Positions 9,109 to 17,994 of a DNA stretch of 40,134 nt are shown here, one piece after another. Each line of letters starts with the position of its first letter. Position 1 is the first letter of the stretch. The notes below the pieces were generated by a model, which searched no databases, had not been told where the DNA came from, and saw nothing but the letters and a program-made list of their open reading frames with translations. This DNA comes from Terriglobales bacterium (GTDB taxonomy: Bacteria; Acidobacteriota; Terriglobia; Terriglobales; Acidobacteriaceae), in the NCBI GenBank assembly GCA_025936825.1, contig JAICSO010000034.1, forward strand, positions 1-40,134, in the 5' to 3' direction. The position numbers and the translations under genes are program-made.

Positions 9109-10650
9109 ATGACCCTAGTTATTCGAGGACGGATTGTCCCCATGAGCAAGGTAGATCCTGCAGCGACCTTTGCCGGAAACGTGTATCTCGGGGACGATGG
9201 ACTCATCGAAGCCGTAACATCAGGGAAGTCCAACCCACCTGCAGGGTTCTCCAATGCACCTGTCGTTGATGTAGGCAATGCATTGGTGATTCCCGGGATC
9301 ATCGACCTTCACAACCACCTTGGCTACAACGCCCTGCCACTGTGGTCGGAGCCGAAGCAGAAAAAACCGTTCCTGCACCATAACGACTGGACTGATGCGC
9401 CCAGTTACAAATCAAGCATCACCTGGACCTCCTGGGTGCTCGCCCACGCGGCACCCGAAGCGCTGTTGGCATACGTCCAGACTCGTGCTCTGGTCGGAGG
9501 AACTACAGCAATTCAGGGCTGGCCCGCTTACAATCGACCTCCGCAGATGGTGGTGCGAAACATTGATGCAGAGAAAGCAGGCACGAACAATCCAAATCTG
9601 ATCTATACCTCGGCGCTCACGGAAAAGCCGCTTGATCTAGCGCAAAAGGCGCAGCGGATGGCGCACGGCTCTGGCTTCATCTACCACTGCGCGGAGGGGC
9701 AGCTGAACTCGATTGTCACGCGTGAATTCGCTGACGCCGCGAACGCCGGTTGCCTGGTTAAGACATTCATCGGAATACATTGCAGCGCAATTGCCGCATC
9801 TGACTGGAAGCGCTGGCAACAGGCACAGGCAGGCGCGCTAGTCTGGTCGCCATTTTCCAATTTGTGGCTCTATGGATCCACCACTGACGTTCCATCTGCC
9901 CAGGCGCGCGATGTCTCTATTTGTCTGGGCTCAGACTGGGGACCTTCCGGTACCAAGCACGTTCTGGCTGAAATGAAGGTAGCCAAACTTGCGAGCAAAA
10001 AGCTGGGCTACGGACTCACAGACAAGAACCTCGTCGCCATGGTTACTTGCAACGCCGGCGACGTCCTCTCGCGTTGCTGGCACAAACCGTACGGACGGCT
10101 TGTACAGGGAGGTTTTGGCGATGTGACGGTTTTGCGTCCACATGGAACAGGTGACGTCTGGTCACAGATAGTCAAGGCGACGGAAGCGGACATAATGCTC
10201 ACAATTGTTAGCGGACAGCCTCGATACGGAGATGCTGACGCCATGACGGCTGCCAAAGCTGGCCCAGCGGGCAAGCTGACGATCGCAGGTTCAACGAGAA
10301 AACTGGCGATTCCTGATCCGAAGGACAATACCAAGGCCTGGCGGTGGGCTGATATCGTCGCCCAACTTGACGCTGTGCGCAAAGATCCTGCTGGTGCTCT
10401 TAAAAAGGAAGACGCTCACCGTCGTGCTTTTGCCGGACCTCGTACTGCGGACGAGGCGCCTCTGGAACTTGCGCTAGATATGCCAAACGGAGGCGCTCTG
10501 GCCTTTGCCGGTCCACCACCGGATCCCGCAAAGGTGGTGATTCCACCGTTGCCCTCTCTTGTTCACGACAAAGACTTCTTTGACGCCATTCATGGACACG
10601 GTTTCCACGGAGGCCTGCTGGATGGTCTTGCCAGATTTTACGGGAGCTAG
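9109..10650 (+). CDS. Metal-dependent amidohydrolase (imidazolonepropionase/TRZ-like)
   Basis: A 513-aa product with the ribosome site GGAGGT. The N-terminal beta-sandwich ends in VIPGIIDLHNH, giving the HxH metal pair His68/His70. Further likely ligands and catalytic residues are His193 in IYHCAEG (with Glu196), His224 in GIHCSA and Asp276 in LGSDWGPSGTKH. This order (HxH, H, H, D) fits the amidohydrolase superfamily, closest in style to the deaminase/TRZ-ATZ and cytosine-deaminase-like branches. There is no signal peptide, so it is cytoplasmic. It starts a cluster: the S41 peptidase begins 2 nt after its stop. The C-terminal ~100 residues beyond the barrel form a proline/alanine-rich tail ending in a glycine/histidine-rich stretch not usual for the family. 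The substrate is unknown; a cyclic amide or deaminase-type reaction is inferred from the family. Confidence 0.85.
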   Translation: MTLVIRGRIVPMSKVDPAATFAGNVYLGDDGLIEAVTSGKSNPPAGFSNAPVVDVGNALVIPGIIDLHNHLGYNALPLWSEPKQKKPFLHHNDWTDAPSYKSSITWTSWVLAHAAPEALLAYVQTRALVGGTTAIQGWPAYNRPPQMVVRNIDAEKAGTNNPNLIYTSALTEKPLDLAQKAQRMAHGSGFIYHCAEGQLNSIVTREFADAANAGCLVKTFIGIHCSAIAASDWKRWQQAQAGALVWSPFSNLWLYGSTTDVPSAQARDVSICLGSDWGPSGTKHVLAEMKVAKLASKKLGYGLTDKNLVAMVTCNAGDVLSRCWHKPYGRLVQGGFGDVTVLRPHGTGDVWSQIVKATEADIMLTIVSGQPRYGDADAMTAAKAGPAGKLTIAGSTRKLAIPDPKDNTKAWRWADIVAQLDAVRKDPAGALKKEDAHRRAFAGPRTADEAPLELALDMPNGGALAFAGPPPDPAKVVIPPLPSLVHDKDFFDAIHGHGFHGGLLDGLARFYGS

Positions 10651-10652
10651 AT

Positions 10653-12542
10653 ATGCCGTCGCGTCAAGTGACTCAACTCAAATCATCGGCCCTTGATCAT
10701 CAGCGGGGCACGCCTTTATCGGACAGCCTGCTTCCCCTGCAATCACGCATTGCCAAACTTACCTGGGGCGAGCGTCTGGACATCCTGGATGCCTGGACTC
10801 TGGTACTAGACGGCACCTACGCACATCTTCCCCTCAAACAGGCGCTCTATGGATTCGATCCCATACGTGCCATTGAGCACCTACGCCAGCAGGTGCCCAC
10901 GCTCAGCGACATCCAGTTCCATCGTGCACTCACGGCGCTCATCAATCGCCTGCGTGACGCCCATACCCAGTACTCCGGCCCGCACACGATCCAGAACGCA
11001 GTCGCGACCCTTCCCTTTCTGGTGGAAACGTACGGGCCTTTCGATAAATGCCATTATGTAGTTTCAAAAATCAGCGATAAGCGCCTAGTCGGCGATCTAC
11101 ATTTTGAGCCTGGCGTGACGTTGAACTGGTGGAATGGAGTGCCGTTCGATCGCGCCGTGGATCTGCACGCTGATAACGAGACCGGCGGCCGGCCAGATGC
11201 GCGGCGGGCACGAGCGCTTGAGTCACTCACGTTTCGCTCGCTGGAGTTTGGTCCACCGCCCGATGAGTACTGGGTCGATATCGGCTACACCGACTTGAAG
11301 AAGAAAGACCACGAACTTCGACTTCCATGGCGCGTAGTGCTTCCTAACCGCGCACCAACTGCCGGTCGCGGCGGAGCAATGCGCAGCCGTCGTGCAATAA
11401 ATCCAGCAGCAGAGGCGGTGCGCCGCGCCAAGAAACTTTTGTTCAATCCCGCGCTTTGGCAAGAAGAGCAGAGACAAGTGAGCTCTTTGCGGCCCTCTCA
11501 AGGAACCGGCGTGGCAGAGCACTACAAAGACTTCCTCACCGCGCGCACTGTATCTACCCGACACGGCAAATTTGGTTATCTGCGAATTTGGAGCTTTGAC
11601 GTTGACAGTGACACTGAGTTTCTTGAAGCCGCAAAGGAATTACTGGACAGACTGCCGGATACCGGACTGATTATCGATCTTCGCGATAATCCTGGTGGCT
11701 TTATCTGGGCGGCGGAACGCATGCTGCAGTTGTTCACCCCTAATCAGATAAGCCCAACCAAATTTGCTCTCCGCTCCACACCTCTCACTCGTGCGATGGC
11801 AAGCGCCAGATTCAATGACGGTGAGCTTGGGCCCTGGAAATCTTCCCTCGAGAGCGCGCCCTCGACCGGTGAGCCATATTCCACGCATCTTCCCATCACC
11901 AGCGTGGAGCAATGCAATGACCTCGGCCAGTATTACGGAGGTCCGGTAGTGGCAGTGGTAGACGCCAACACATATTCTTCCGGTGATCTTTTCACGGCGG
12001 GAATCGCCGATAACAGGATCGGACCGATCGTATGCATTGGAGAAGCAACGGGAGCTGGCGGTGCGAACGTTTGGACCTCCGACGATTTGAGCGCAGCGAT
12101 GAAGCCAGCGGGACTTCCCTTACCTACGCTGGCGCACAGCGCCAACTTCACAATAGCACTGCGACGAGCCGTTCGCAGCGGCGATGCTGATGGCGTGCTG
12201 ATCGAGGACAGCGGCATTCCCGGGCAGCCATACTCCATGACAAAACGCGACATATTCGGCGAAAACAAAGACCTGATCGAACATTGTGCGGCGATGCTTG
12301 CTTCCCAGCCGCTAACCCGGATGCATGTGGCGCGTGAGCGAGGAGCCCTCACCATCACAACTGCCGGGTTGGATTATGTAGATATTTTCATAGACGGACA
12401 CCCCGCCTCCTTCCCAGGCAAGAAACTGGCCAGCGACGACGTCACCCATTTGCAGATTGCGGAGTACGCCGGTGAAGTTGAAGTAGTTGGATTCGCGGCA
12501 AACGAAGTCAAGCAGCGCCGACGTTTACCAGCACGGGCCTGA
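10653..12542 (+). CDS. S41-family (tail-specific protease-like) serine peptidase, no signal peptide
   Basis: A 629-aa product starting at ATG 10653, 2 nt after the amidohydrolase stop, indicating co-transcription and likely coupling. The C-terminal half carries S41 hallmarks: KFGYLRIWSFD at ~306-316, IDLRDNPGG at ~341-349 and the nucleophile region DANTYSSGDLF at ~437-447 with Ser442 or Ser443 as catalytic serine, followed by GEATGAGGANVW. The N-terminal ~300 residues are an S41 'core'-like helical region with NRLRDAHTQYSG. Most S41 enzymes are periplasmic; here no signal peptide or membrane helix is seen, so a cytoplasmic location is predicted, which is less common (tricorn-like). No clear PDZ domain is recognised. 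It probably processes peptides or proteins linked to the amidohydrolase's pathway. Confidence 0.85.
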   Translation: MPSRQVTQLKSSALDHQRGTPLSDSLLPLQSRIAKLTWGERLDILDAWTLVLDGTYAHLPLKQALYGFDPIRAIEHLRQQVPTLSDIQFHRALTALINRLRDAHTQYSGPHTIQNAVATLPFLVETYGPFDKCHYVVSKISDKRLVGDLHFEPGVTLNWWNGVPFDRAVDLHADNETGGRPDARRARALESLTFRSLEFGPPPDEYWVDIGYTDLKKKDHELRLPWRVVLPNRAPTAGRGGAMRSRRAINPAAEAVRRAKKLLFNPALWQEEQRQVSSLRPSQGTGVAEHYKDFLTARTVSTRHGKFGYLRIWSFDVDSDTEFLEAAKELLDRLPDTGLIIDLRDNPGGFIWAAERMLQLFTPNQISPTKFALRSTPLTRAMASARFNDGELGPWKSSLESAPSTGEPYSTHLPITSVEQCNDLGQYYGGPVVAVVDANTYSSGDLFTAGIADNRIGPIVCIGEATGAGGANVWTSDDLSAAMKPAGLPLPTLAHSANFTIALRRAVRSGDADGVLIEDSGIPGQPYSMTKRDIFGENKDLIEHCAAMLASQPLTRMHVARERGALTITTAGLDYVDIFIDGHPASFPGKKLASDDVTHLQIAEYAGEVEVVGFAANEVKQRRRLPARA

Positions 12543-12594
12543 GCCCGATCCCTTCAAAGGCGTAAGCGTGAAAGTTGAAAAAGGAGAGAGCAAG

Positions 12595-13752
12595 ATGCCA
12601 AAGAAGACCACGAAAACGAAGAACGGCCTCACACCAAAGTGGAAGCGCTCGCCTGAATCCAACGATCAATACGTGAATTCCGTCGCTATCTCCAGCGATG
12701 GAAAGACGGTGGTGGCCGGCAGCTATTTCTTTCAGTATGGTGCGGGAGCCAAACACAACCCTGCCGATGCAAAGCTGCTTACGGTGGGAACCTTCGCCTG
12801 GAATGCCACCGGAAAGACATTGTGGAAAGACGTATTTCAGGCCACGGAAGGCGTTTACTGGGTGGCGATCTCCCGCGATGGACAGTGGGCCGCGAGTTGC
12901 GGCCGTCTCGGCCCGGCTGAAGGCTTTATCTACATCTACAACGTGGCGAGCGGCCAGAGAGTATTCAGCTACTCGACCAAGGTGCGCGTCAATATGGTGG
13001 CATTTTCTCAAGACGGCTTGTATCTGGTGGCCGGCGCCGATAACACCTACCTCTTCTCTCGTTCAGGTTCCATCTGGGGACAACCACAGAAACTCGCTCC
13101 TATTACCACGCATGACAGCGTGATTGCCGTCTCTGTCTCGGGCGATGGCCAGTTGATTGGCAACGGGACATTCCATGGGTCAGTGAACCTGATCGAAAAC
13201 AACACCGGCAGCTTCGGCGCAGTCGGTTCATGGCAGATGCCCAGCGGGGCCATCCGGTGGGTCGCAGTATCATTTGACGGTTCCGCGCTGGCCGTGGCAG
13301 CCAGTGACTCCAATTTGCGCTATTTCAGCACGGCTGGGTTCGGCTCTTCGATCTCTCCCGCGTGGACTGCGCCGATGACCGGCTGCAAGGATGTGCGGTC
13401 AGTTTCAGTCTGTGATGACGGATCGATCGTTTCTGCAGTCGGGAATGCAACCGGCGGAGGCAAGCTGTTTCTGTTTGCGAGCCAGGGAACATCGGGCAAA
13501 ATGCTGTGGTCACATCCAACGGTGCACAGCCCCAACAGTACATCAATCGACTCCAGCGCGAAGTTCGTGACCGCTGCGGACGGATATCCTGACGGCAAGC
13601 CGGGAGATTTCTATCTCTTCAAAGCTGACGGTACGAAGGTGGGGAGGTACAAAACGGCAAATATGAGCTGGCCGATGCAGATTTCCAGTGACGGATCCGG
13701 CATTGCAGCCGGCAGCGACGACTCCTACATCTATTACTTTGCGGTGAAGTAG
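12595..13752 (+). CDS. Cytoplasmic WD40/PQQ-like beta-propeller protein
   Basis: A 385-aa product starting at ATG 12595 with AAGGAGAG upstream. An in-frame start at 12487 would overlap the S41 gene by 56 nt and is less likely. About seven repeats follow the pattern VxxVAISxDGxxxxAG...xYxF, for example YVNSVAISSDGKTVVAG, VNMVAFSQDGLYLVAG and IRWVAVSFDGSALAVA, ending in a last blade that closes with YIYYFAVK. There is a lysine-rich N-terminus and no signal peptide. It is the third gene of the amidohydrolase-S41 cluster and has no catalytic motif, so it probably acts as a scaffold or substrate-binding partner. WD40 assignment is by repeat pattern; PQQ-type or lactonase-type propellers are alternatives. 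Confidence 0.8.
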   Translation: MPKKTTKTKNGLTPKWKRSPESNDQYVNSVAISSDGKTVVAGSYFFQYGAGAKHNPADAKLLTVGTFAWNATGKTLWKDVFQATEGVYWVAISRDGQWAASCGRLGPAEGFIYIYNVASGQRVFSYSTKVRVNMVAFSQDGLYLVAGADNTYLFSRSGSIWGQPQKLAPITTHDSVIAVSVSGDGQLIGNGTFHGSVNLIENNTGSFGAVGSWQMPSGAIRWVAVSFDGSALAVAASDSNLRYFSTAGFGSSISPAWTAPMTGCKDVRSVSVCDDGSIVSAVGNATGGGKLFLFASQGTSGKMLWSHPTVHSPNSTSIDSSAKFVTAADGYPDGKPGDFYLFKADGTKVGRYKTANMSWPMQISSDGSGIAAGSDDSYIYYFAVK

Positions 13753-13776
13753 AAGAAGGCTGACTTATACAACACG

Positions 13777-13793
13777 CGAATCAACTTGATTCG
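13777..13793. promoter_or_regulatory. 17-nt inverted repeat after the propeller gene
   Basis: CGAATCAA-C-TTGATTCG is a perfect 8-bp dyad around one base, 25 nt after the propeller stop. The loop is too short for a full hairpin, so it may serve as a protein-binding dyad or form a shorter stem. No U-run follows. Confidence 0.35.
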
Positions 13794-13975
13794 GCTATGT
13801 GGGTTAACGGGAATCGTCACAAATGGCTACTTTTCACGTCCAGTCGTCTGTTCCGAAGGTGCAATATCGTGTCGTCGGAAACGGATTGTGGACCATTAAT
13901 AAAAGCGGAAGGGACCTGATACCACGACGTGAAACCGAAATCTCCTCAAAGCCCTTGGGACTCAATAGCGCGGAG

Positions 13976-14076
13976 AGTGTAGTCTTCTCCGCCACGAGTA
14001 GTTTCCGAACGACGATCTCCTCGACTGACTTCTCAAAAACGCAATCTCTGACCAACTTCCGGATTGCCGACCATCC
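13976..14076 (+). repeat. Diverged dispersed repeat, copy 2
   Basis: This is the counterpart of 8748-8848, with the same block order and orientation. An open frame (13823-14152, 109 codons) runs through this copy, but the frame is not kept in the other copy and no ribosome site precedes it. I treat the 13794-14227 interval as non-coding, ending at the convergent stop of the CadC-TolB gene. Confidence 0.65.
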
Positions 14077-14227
14077 GCTCGCGGTCGCAAAATCTGGATT
14101 GGCCTATTCGCGAGCGCCAGATTCACTTGTCTATTACTTAGATATTCATTAGTGCTCGAAGACTCAGGTTGAAAGAGTCGGGACCCCGATCCGCAAGGGG
14201 GGAACAGTTTCGCGCGTCAATCAATAC

Positions 14228-16561
14228 CTAATGTTCGACATTCTCCAACATCCAGATGCTGCCCGAGGTCTCTTCCATCAGCAGCGCCAACCGGTCCTGA
14301 GTAACCGAAAGCTCGGCCCCTTCTATCCGCTGTGAAATCATTAGGCTGGGTTGGTCAAATGCCGTCACTGGGAACGGCGTTCCAACTAGTATGCCTGTCG
14401 CTGGGTTGAAATGAACTCCCCAAACATTGAAGAAGCCGCTGCGACCGGAGATAAAGTAAATCGTCTTGCCGTCCGGAGACCAGCGGGGCTTGTCGTCCCA
14501 GTTCTTGCCTTGACGAAGCCGAACCCATGGTCCCCCAGCAGCGCGCGTCACGTAAATTGCAGAGTCCACCCCCGTCGGTGTATCGGCCGCTGTCTCAAAG
14601 GCAATCCATTGCCCGTCTGGGGAAAAGTGTGCTTGGTAGACGTTGGAGGTAGGACTGGAGATTATTTTTTTTGCTGCAGTTTCCGCATGCGGGGCGTCAG
14701 CGATGGGAACCAGCCATACTTCGAATAAGTGAGTATCGGTACCCTGCGACACCAATATCGCTTTACCGTCTGGTGACCAGTCGCTCACCACCTGCCAACC
14801 CGTGGCGCTCATAGATGCTAGTGGTTCTTCGATTCGGGTGTCTGCAGACCACATCATGAGTTGGTGTTCGTCTGGTTTTTCGCGCTGATAAGCAAGGTGC
14901 GCACCATCCGGAGACCATTGCGCCGAGTCTCGCACATATTCGTCGGTGATGATCGGCGCCTCATGCCCATCCACAAGCGATTTCTGCCAAAGCTCCCAGC
15001 TGCCGGTTCGCTCGACACCAAACGCTAATTTCTTGCCATCGCGCGATAATGTCGGAACGACGGCTCGACCTCCCGACGAGGTTATCGGCTTGCCGTGGCC
15101 GCTGAGCCGGGAACGGCTCAAGTCGAAGGGAAATAGCCAAGTGCGGACATGCTCCGACTTCGCTGTGAACGCCAGCCGCGTGCCGTCGCGAGACACTGCG
15201 GCTTCGGTGTCAGGCCCGGCCCCGGTTGTCAGGCGTTCGATCCCGACCGCTTTCAGCGTGTCTGGGTCCATGAGCAGCTTCCAAATGTTTCGCGTGCCTC
15301 GATAGGCGCGCTCGAAATAAATAGCTTTGCCGTCCGGCGCCCAGGCGAACGTGAAGTCCACGGGCCACTCTCCCATCACACCAGTAACGGCCACATCTCT
15401 GAGCTGCTCCTCAATTGCAGGAGCGATGTCTGACTTGATCGCCGGACCGCCCCCAATTGGCATGGTCCAAAAGGCTGGACTTCGCTCAGAATACCTGCCC
15501 GTCCTGCCAACCCAAACCGTGACTCGTTTTCCATCGGGATGCCACATTGCCGATGCCGGCCAAAGGTCATGCTCGGCTATGTTTTGTGCCAGGATTTCGC
15601 GGGGCTCGCCGCCGTCCACCTGCGCCACGTAGAATTTATCGTTCGCATCCAGCCAGGTGAAATGCGTTTGGAACAATATTTTCGAACCGTCGGGTGACCA
15701 GCGCGGGTGATAGCCGAAAAATGACATTCTTCGTTCTAGGCCGGCCCCACCCAGTGCGGGAATCACAAAGAGACCGCCTGCTCCATCTTCAGAACGATAG
15801 GCGATGTATCTTCCATCCGGCGACCAGTCGGGCTGCCAATTATTACCTTTTCCTTTGGTGATCTGAATTGGGTCGCCACCACTTACTTGCTTCACCCAGA
15901 CGTCTAATTTACCGCCGCGGTCGGAACTATAGGCGATGTAGCGGCCGTCCGGCGACCAGGTCGCACCGAACTGTAAGCCATCGTCGAAAGTCAGGCGAGT
16001 GAGCGCCCTTTGGGCAGGCGGCGGTGATTTGTGAAGAATCCAGGGAACTGAAAACCCCATCAACATCAAAAGGGCGGCAATGGAATAGCCCAGGATCTTT
16101 GAAGGGGTCGGGTATTTCCCGGAGGTGCGGTTCGCGGTAGGTGCGGAGACGACAGCGGTTTCGGCTGCTGCGGGATTCGCCGGTACATGCGAAGCTCCGT
16201 CGACCGAGGCGATGAAACGATAACCGCGCCGAGGCAAAGTTTCCACAAAGCGCGGGCCCTCCGCCGAGTCGCCCAGCACCTCGCGAATCTTATTGATGGC
16301 GGTGTTCAGATTGTGGTCAACATCGACGAACGTGTCTGGCCACAACCGCTTCTGTAATTCGTCCCGAGTCACGACTTCACCGGGCTGCTCCAGCAGAATC
16401 GTTAAGACCTGAAACGGCTGGCCGGTAAGTTTGAGCTTAGCTCCGTCCTTGCGCAATTCTCCTGCTCGAAGGTCAACTTCGAAGGCTCCAAAACGGACCA
16501 ACCGAGCGGCGCGGACAGCTTCTTCCAAAACGTTTGCCCCAAATCGCACCAAGTCTAGCAC
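14228..16561 (-). CDS. CadC-like winged-helix transmembrane protein with TolB/WD40 propeller
   Basis: A 777-aa product with a GTG start at 16561 preceded by AGGG. Residues ~21-118 are an OmpR/PhoB/CadC-type winged helix (GAFEVDLRAGELRKDG, LTGQPFQVLTILLEQPGEVV, then DHNLNTAINKIREVLGD and LPRRGYRF). A single membrane helix lies at ~157-175. The remaining ~590 residues are TolB/WD40-like blades with repeated WSPDGxxIAY and SPDGKxIYF motifs. This ToxR-like layout, DNA-binding head in the cytoplasm and propeller sensor in the periplasm, is very abundant in Acidobacteria. The ligand and targets are unknown. It is divergently transcribed from the aspartyl protease gene, which makes that gene and itself the first targets to consider. 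Confidence 0.9.
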   Translation of the reverse strand: MLDLVRFGANVLEEAVRAARLVRFGAFEVDLRAGELRKDGAKLKLTGQPFQVLTILLEQPGEVVTRDELQKRLWPDTFVDVDHNLNTAINKIREVLGDSAEGPRFVETLPRRGYRFIASVDGASHVPANPAAAETAVVSAPTANRTSGKYPTPSKILGYSIAALLMLMGFSVPWILHKSPPPAQRALTRLTFDDGLQFGATWSPDGRYIAYSSDRGGKLDVWVKQVSGGDPIQITKGKGNNWQPDWSPDGRYIAYRSEDGAGGLFVIPALGGAGLERRMSFFGYHPRWSPDGSKILFQTHFTWLDANDKFYVAQVDGGEPREILAQNIAEHDLWPASAMWHPDGKRVTVWVGRTGRYSERSPAFWTMPIGGGPAIKSDIAPAIEEQLRDVAVTGVMGEWPVDFTFAWAPDGKAIYFERAYRGTRNIWKLLMDPDTLKAVGIERLTTGAGPDTEAAVSRDGTRLAFTAKSEHVRTWLFPFDLSRSRLSGHGKPITSSGGRAVVPTLSRDGKKLAFGVERTGSWELWQKSLVDGHEAPIITDEYVRDSAQWSPDGAHLAYQREKPDEHQLMMWSADTRIEEPLASMSATGWQVVSDWSPDGKAILVSQGTDTHLFEVWLVPIADAPHAETAAKKIISSPTSNVYQAHFSPDGQWIAFETAADTPTGVDSAIYVTRAAGGPWVRLRQGKNWDDKPRWSPDGKTIYFISGRSGFFNVWGVHFNPATGILVGTPFPVTAFDQPSLMISQRIEGAELSVTQDRLALLMEETSGSIWMLENVEH

Positions 16562-16758
16562 TGATTAACCCTGAGCAACGGCGCCTGTGGGCCTTCTCCA
16601 AAATGGACCCGATCTTCTAAGTCAGTTCCATTGATGGAGTTGCCCACGAAATATTCTTTCGACCTCTTTTTGACCCTCGTTGGAGAGCTCATGCATTGAG
16701 GTAGCCAGCCACGAAGCCCAAGGTCGTCCTCACCGCGAAACACGCGGAGGAGGACGAC
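16562..16758. promoter_or_regulatory. Divergent intergenic region between CadC-TolB and aspartyl protease genes
   Basis: This is a 197-bp spacer with start codons facing outward. It must hold promoters for both genes and is a natural operator for the winged-helix protein. Hexamers resembling sigma-70 boxes are present but none is convincing. GGAGGAGG lies just before ATG 16759. Confidence 0.45.
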
Positions 16759-17712
16759 ATGAAAATCATCATCGGCCGACAACATTGGGCGTTCGAGGAG
16801 ACTCACCGGCGTAGGTTTTCGCGCTGTTTTGGGATTAGCCGTGGGAGGGCGTTGAGTACGGCCGCTATTCTAATAGCCTTCACCGTCGCTGGCTCGGGAT
16901 CGTCCGCAGCAAAGGAAATAGGAAGCGCTAAGAGGCAAAAGACCGAGATTCCGTTCGATCTCTATAACCGTAATCTGGTAATCGTCAAAGCAACAGTTGG
17001 GTCGGTCAAGAATGTGAACTTCATACTTGACACGGGCACCAACCCGACGGCGATCAACCAGGTAGTGGCCGACAGTCTCAACCTACGAGGGAAGGCTGCA
17101 CTGTTGCAAACCCTAAATGGGACTATTCAGGTGCAAAGTGTCACGTTACCGCGCATCGAGATTGGCCCGCTGCACGTAGATTCCATCACCGGCGTGGTTG
17201 AGGACCTCAGCTTCCTGGAACGGAAGTTGGGCATTCACTTAGGGGGAATTGCTGGCCTGGACATCCTGCGCTCCAGCAGCTTCGCGATTGATTACCGCAG
17301 AAAAAAGATCATCTTTGGACCTATCGCCGCAAGTAAGAAAGCAGTTCATTTTGAAACCCAAATTCCCTACCTATCGGTGAAGGCAAAGATCGCTGGACAG
17401 GAGGTCCGCTTAATCGTTGATTCGGGGACCGGGGGATTGCTTGTCTATCGCAACCGGTTGAGGACTGCGCCGGAAGAACTTCATGTCGATCCGAACGGTT
17501 CAATATACACGCCGGCCAGCGGAGGGACTCATGTCAGATGGCTTTCTAGTGAAGTCTCGCTCGAAAGCGGTGGTCTCGGGATACGCAATGTGGCCATCGC
17601 TGATGTCGACTCCGACCCCCAAGATGATTTCGATGGCCTCTTCGGACTCGTAACAATGGGATTTCGCAGGGTGTCTTTCGACTTCGAAAATGGGCTGTTC
17701 GCGTGGGAATGA
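16759..17712 (+). CDS. Exported retropepsin-like aspartyl protease with two catalytic motifs
   Basis: A 317-aa product with the ribosome site GGAGGAGG. The N-terminus is basic with a hydrophobic stretch (STAAILIAFTVAG, ~33-45) ending near SSAAKE, consistent with a signal peptide or anchor with a long n-region. Two aspartyl-protease motifs occur: FILDTGTNPT with Asp91 and LIVDSGTGG with Asp221, each followed by a hydrophobic-hydrophobic-glycine segment (GGIAGLDIL; DGLFGLVTMG). This gives a pepsin-like two-lobed protein in one chain, matching the 'gag-polyprotein putative aspartyl protease' families common in Acidobacteria and Bacteroidota. The likely location is periplasmic. Regulation by the divergent CadC-like protein is possible but only inferred from position. 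Confidence 0.85.
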   Translation: MKIIIGRQHWAFEETHRRRFSRCFGISRGRALSTAAILIAFTVAGSGSSAAKEIGSAKRQKTEIPFDLYNRNLVIVKATVGSVKNVNFILDTGTNPTAINQVVADSLNLRGKAALLQTLNGTIQVQSVTLPRIEIGPLHVDSITGVVEDLSFLERKLGIHLGGIAGLDILRSSSFAIDYRRKKIIFGPIAASKKAVHFETQIPYLSVKAKIAGQEVRLIVDSGTGGLLVYRNRLRTAPEELHVDPNGSIYTPASGGTHVRWLSSEVSLESGGLGIRNVAIADVDSDPQDDFDGLFGLVTMGFRRVSFDFENGLFAWE

Positions 17713-17994
17713 TGGCAAATCAGTTCATCAGATGCGGCATTCAAGAACCCGATGATTGCTGAATTGGTCGCGATTCAGGGTATCTCCACTTCGGCGCGTT
17801 AGCTCTGGTATTGATGCAACCCGAATCACGGGCAAACCAGAAGTTAACTTCACAATGGCCGACGATCCGCGAGTTGCATGTCAATCGAAGCTGGTTTGGA
17901 GCAGTGGCTCTTCTAGCCGCTAGGACCAACTCGCCGTTAGCAGAACGCTATTCTTGGTCGCTGGTCAGCCCTTTCCCCGATTCCACAGTCCTTC

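Noticed and set aside
13823-14152. 109-codon plus-strand frame as a gene
   Set aside because: No ribosome site, no motif, and it lies over a dispersed repeat whose other copy does not keep the frame.
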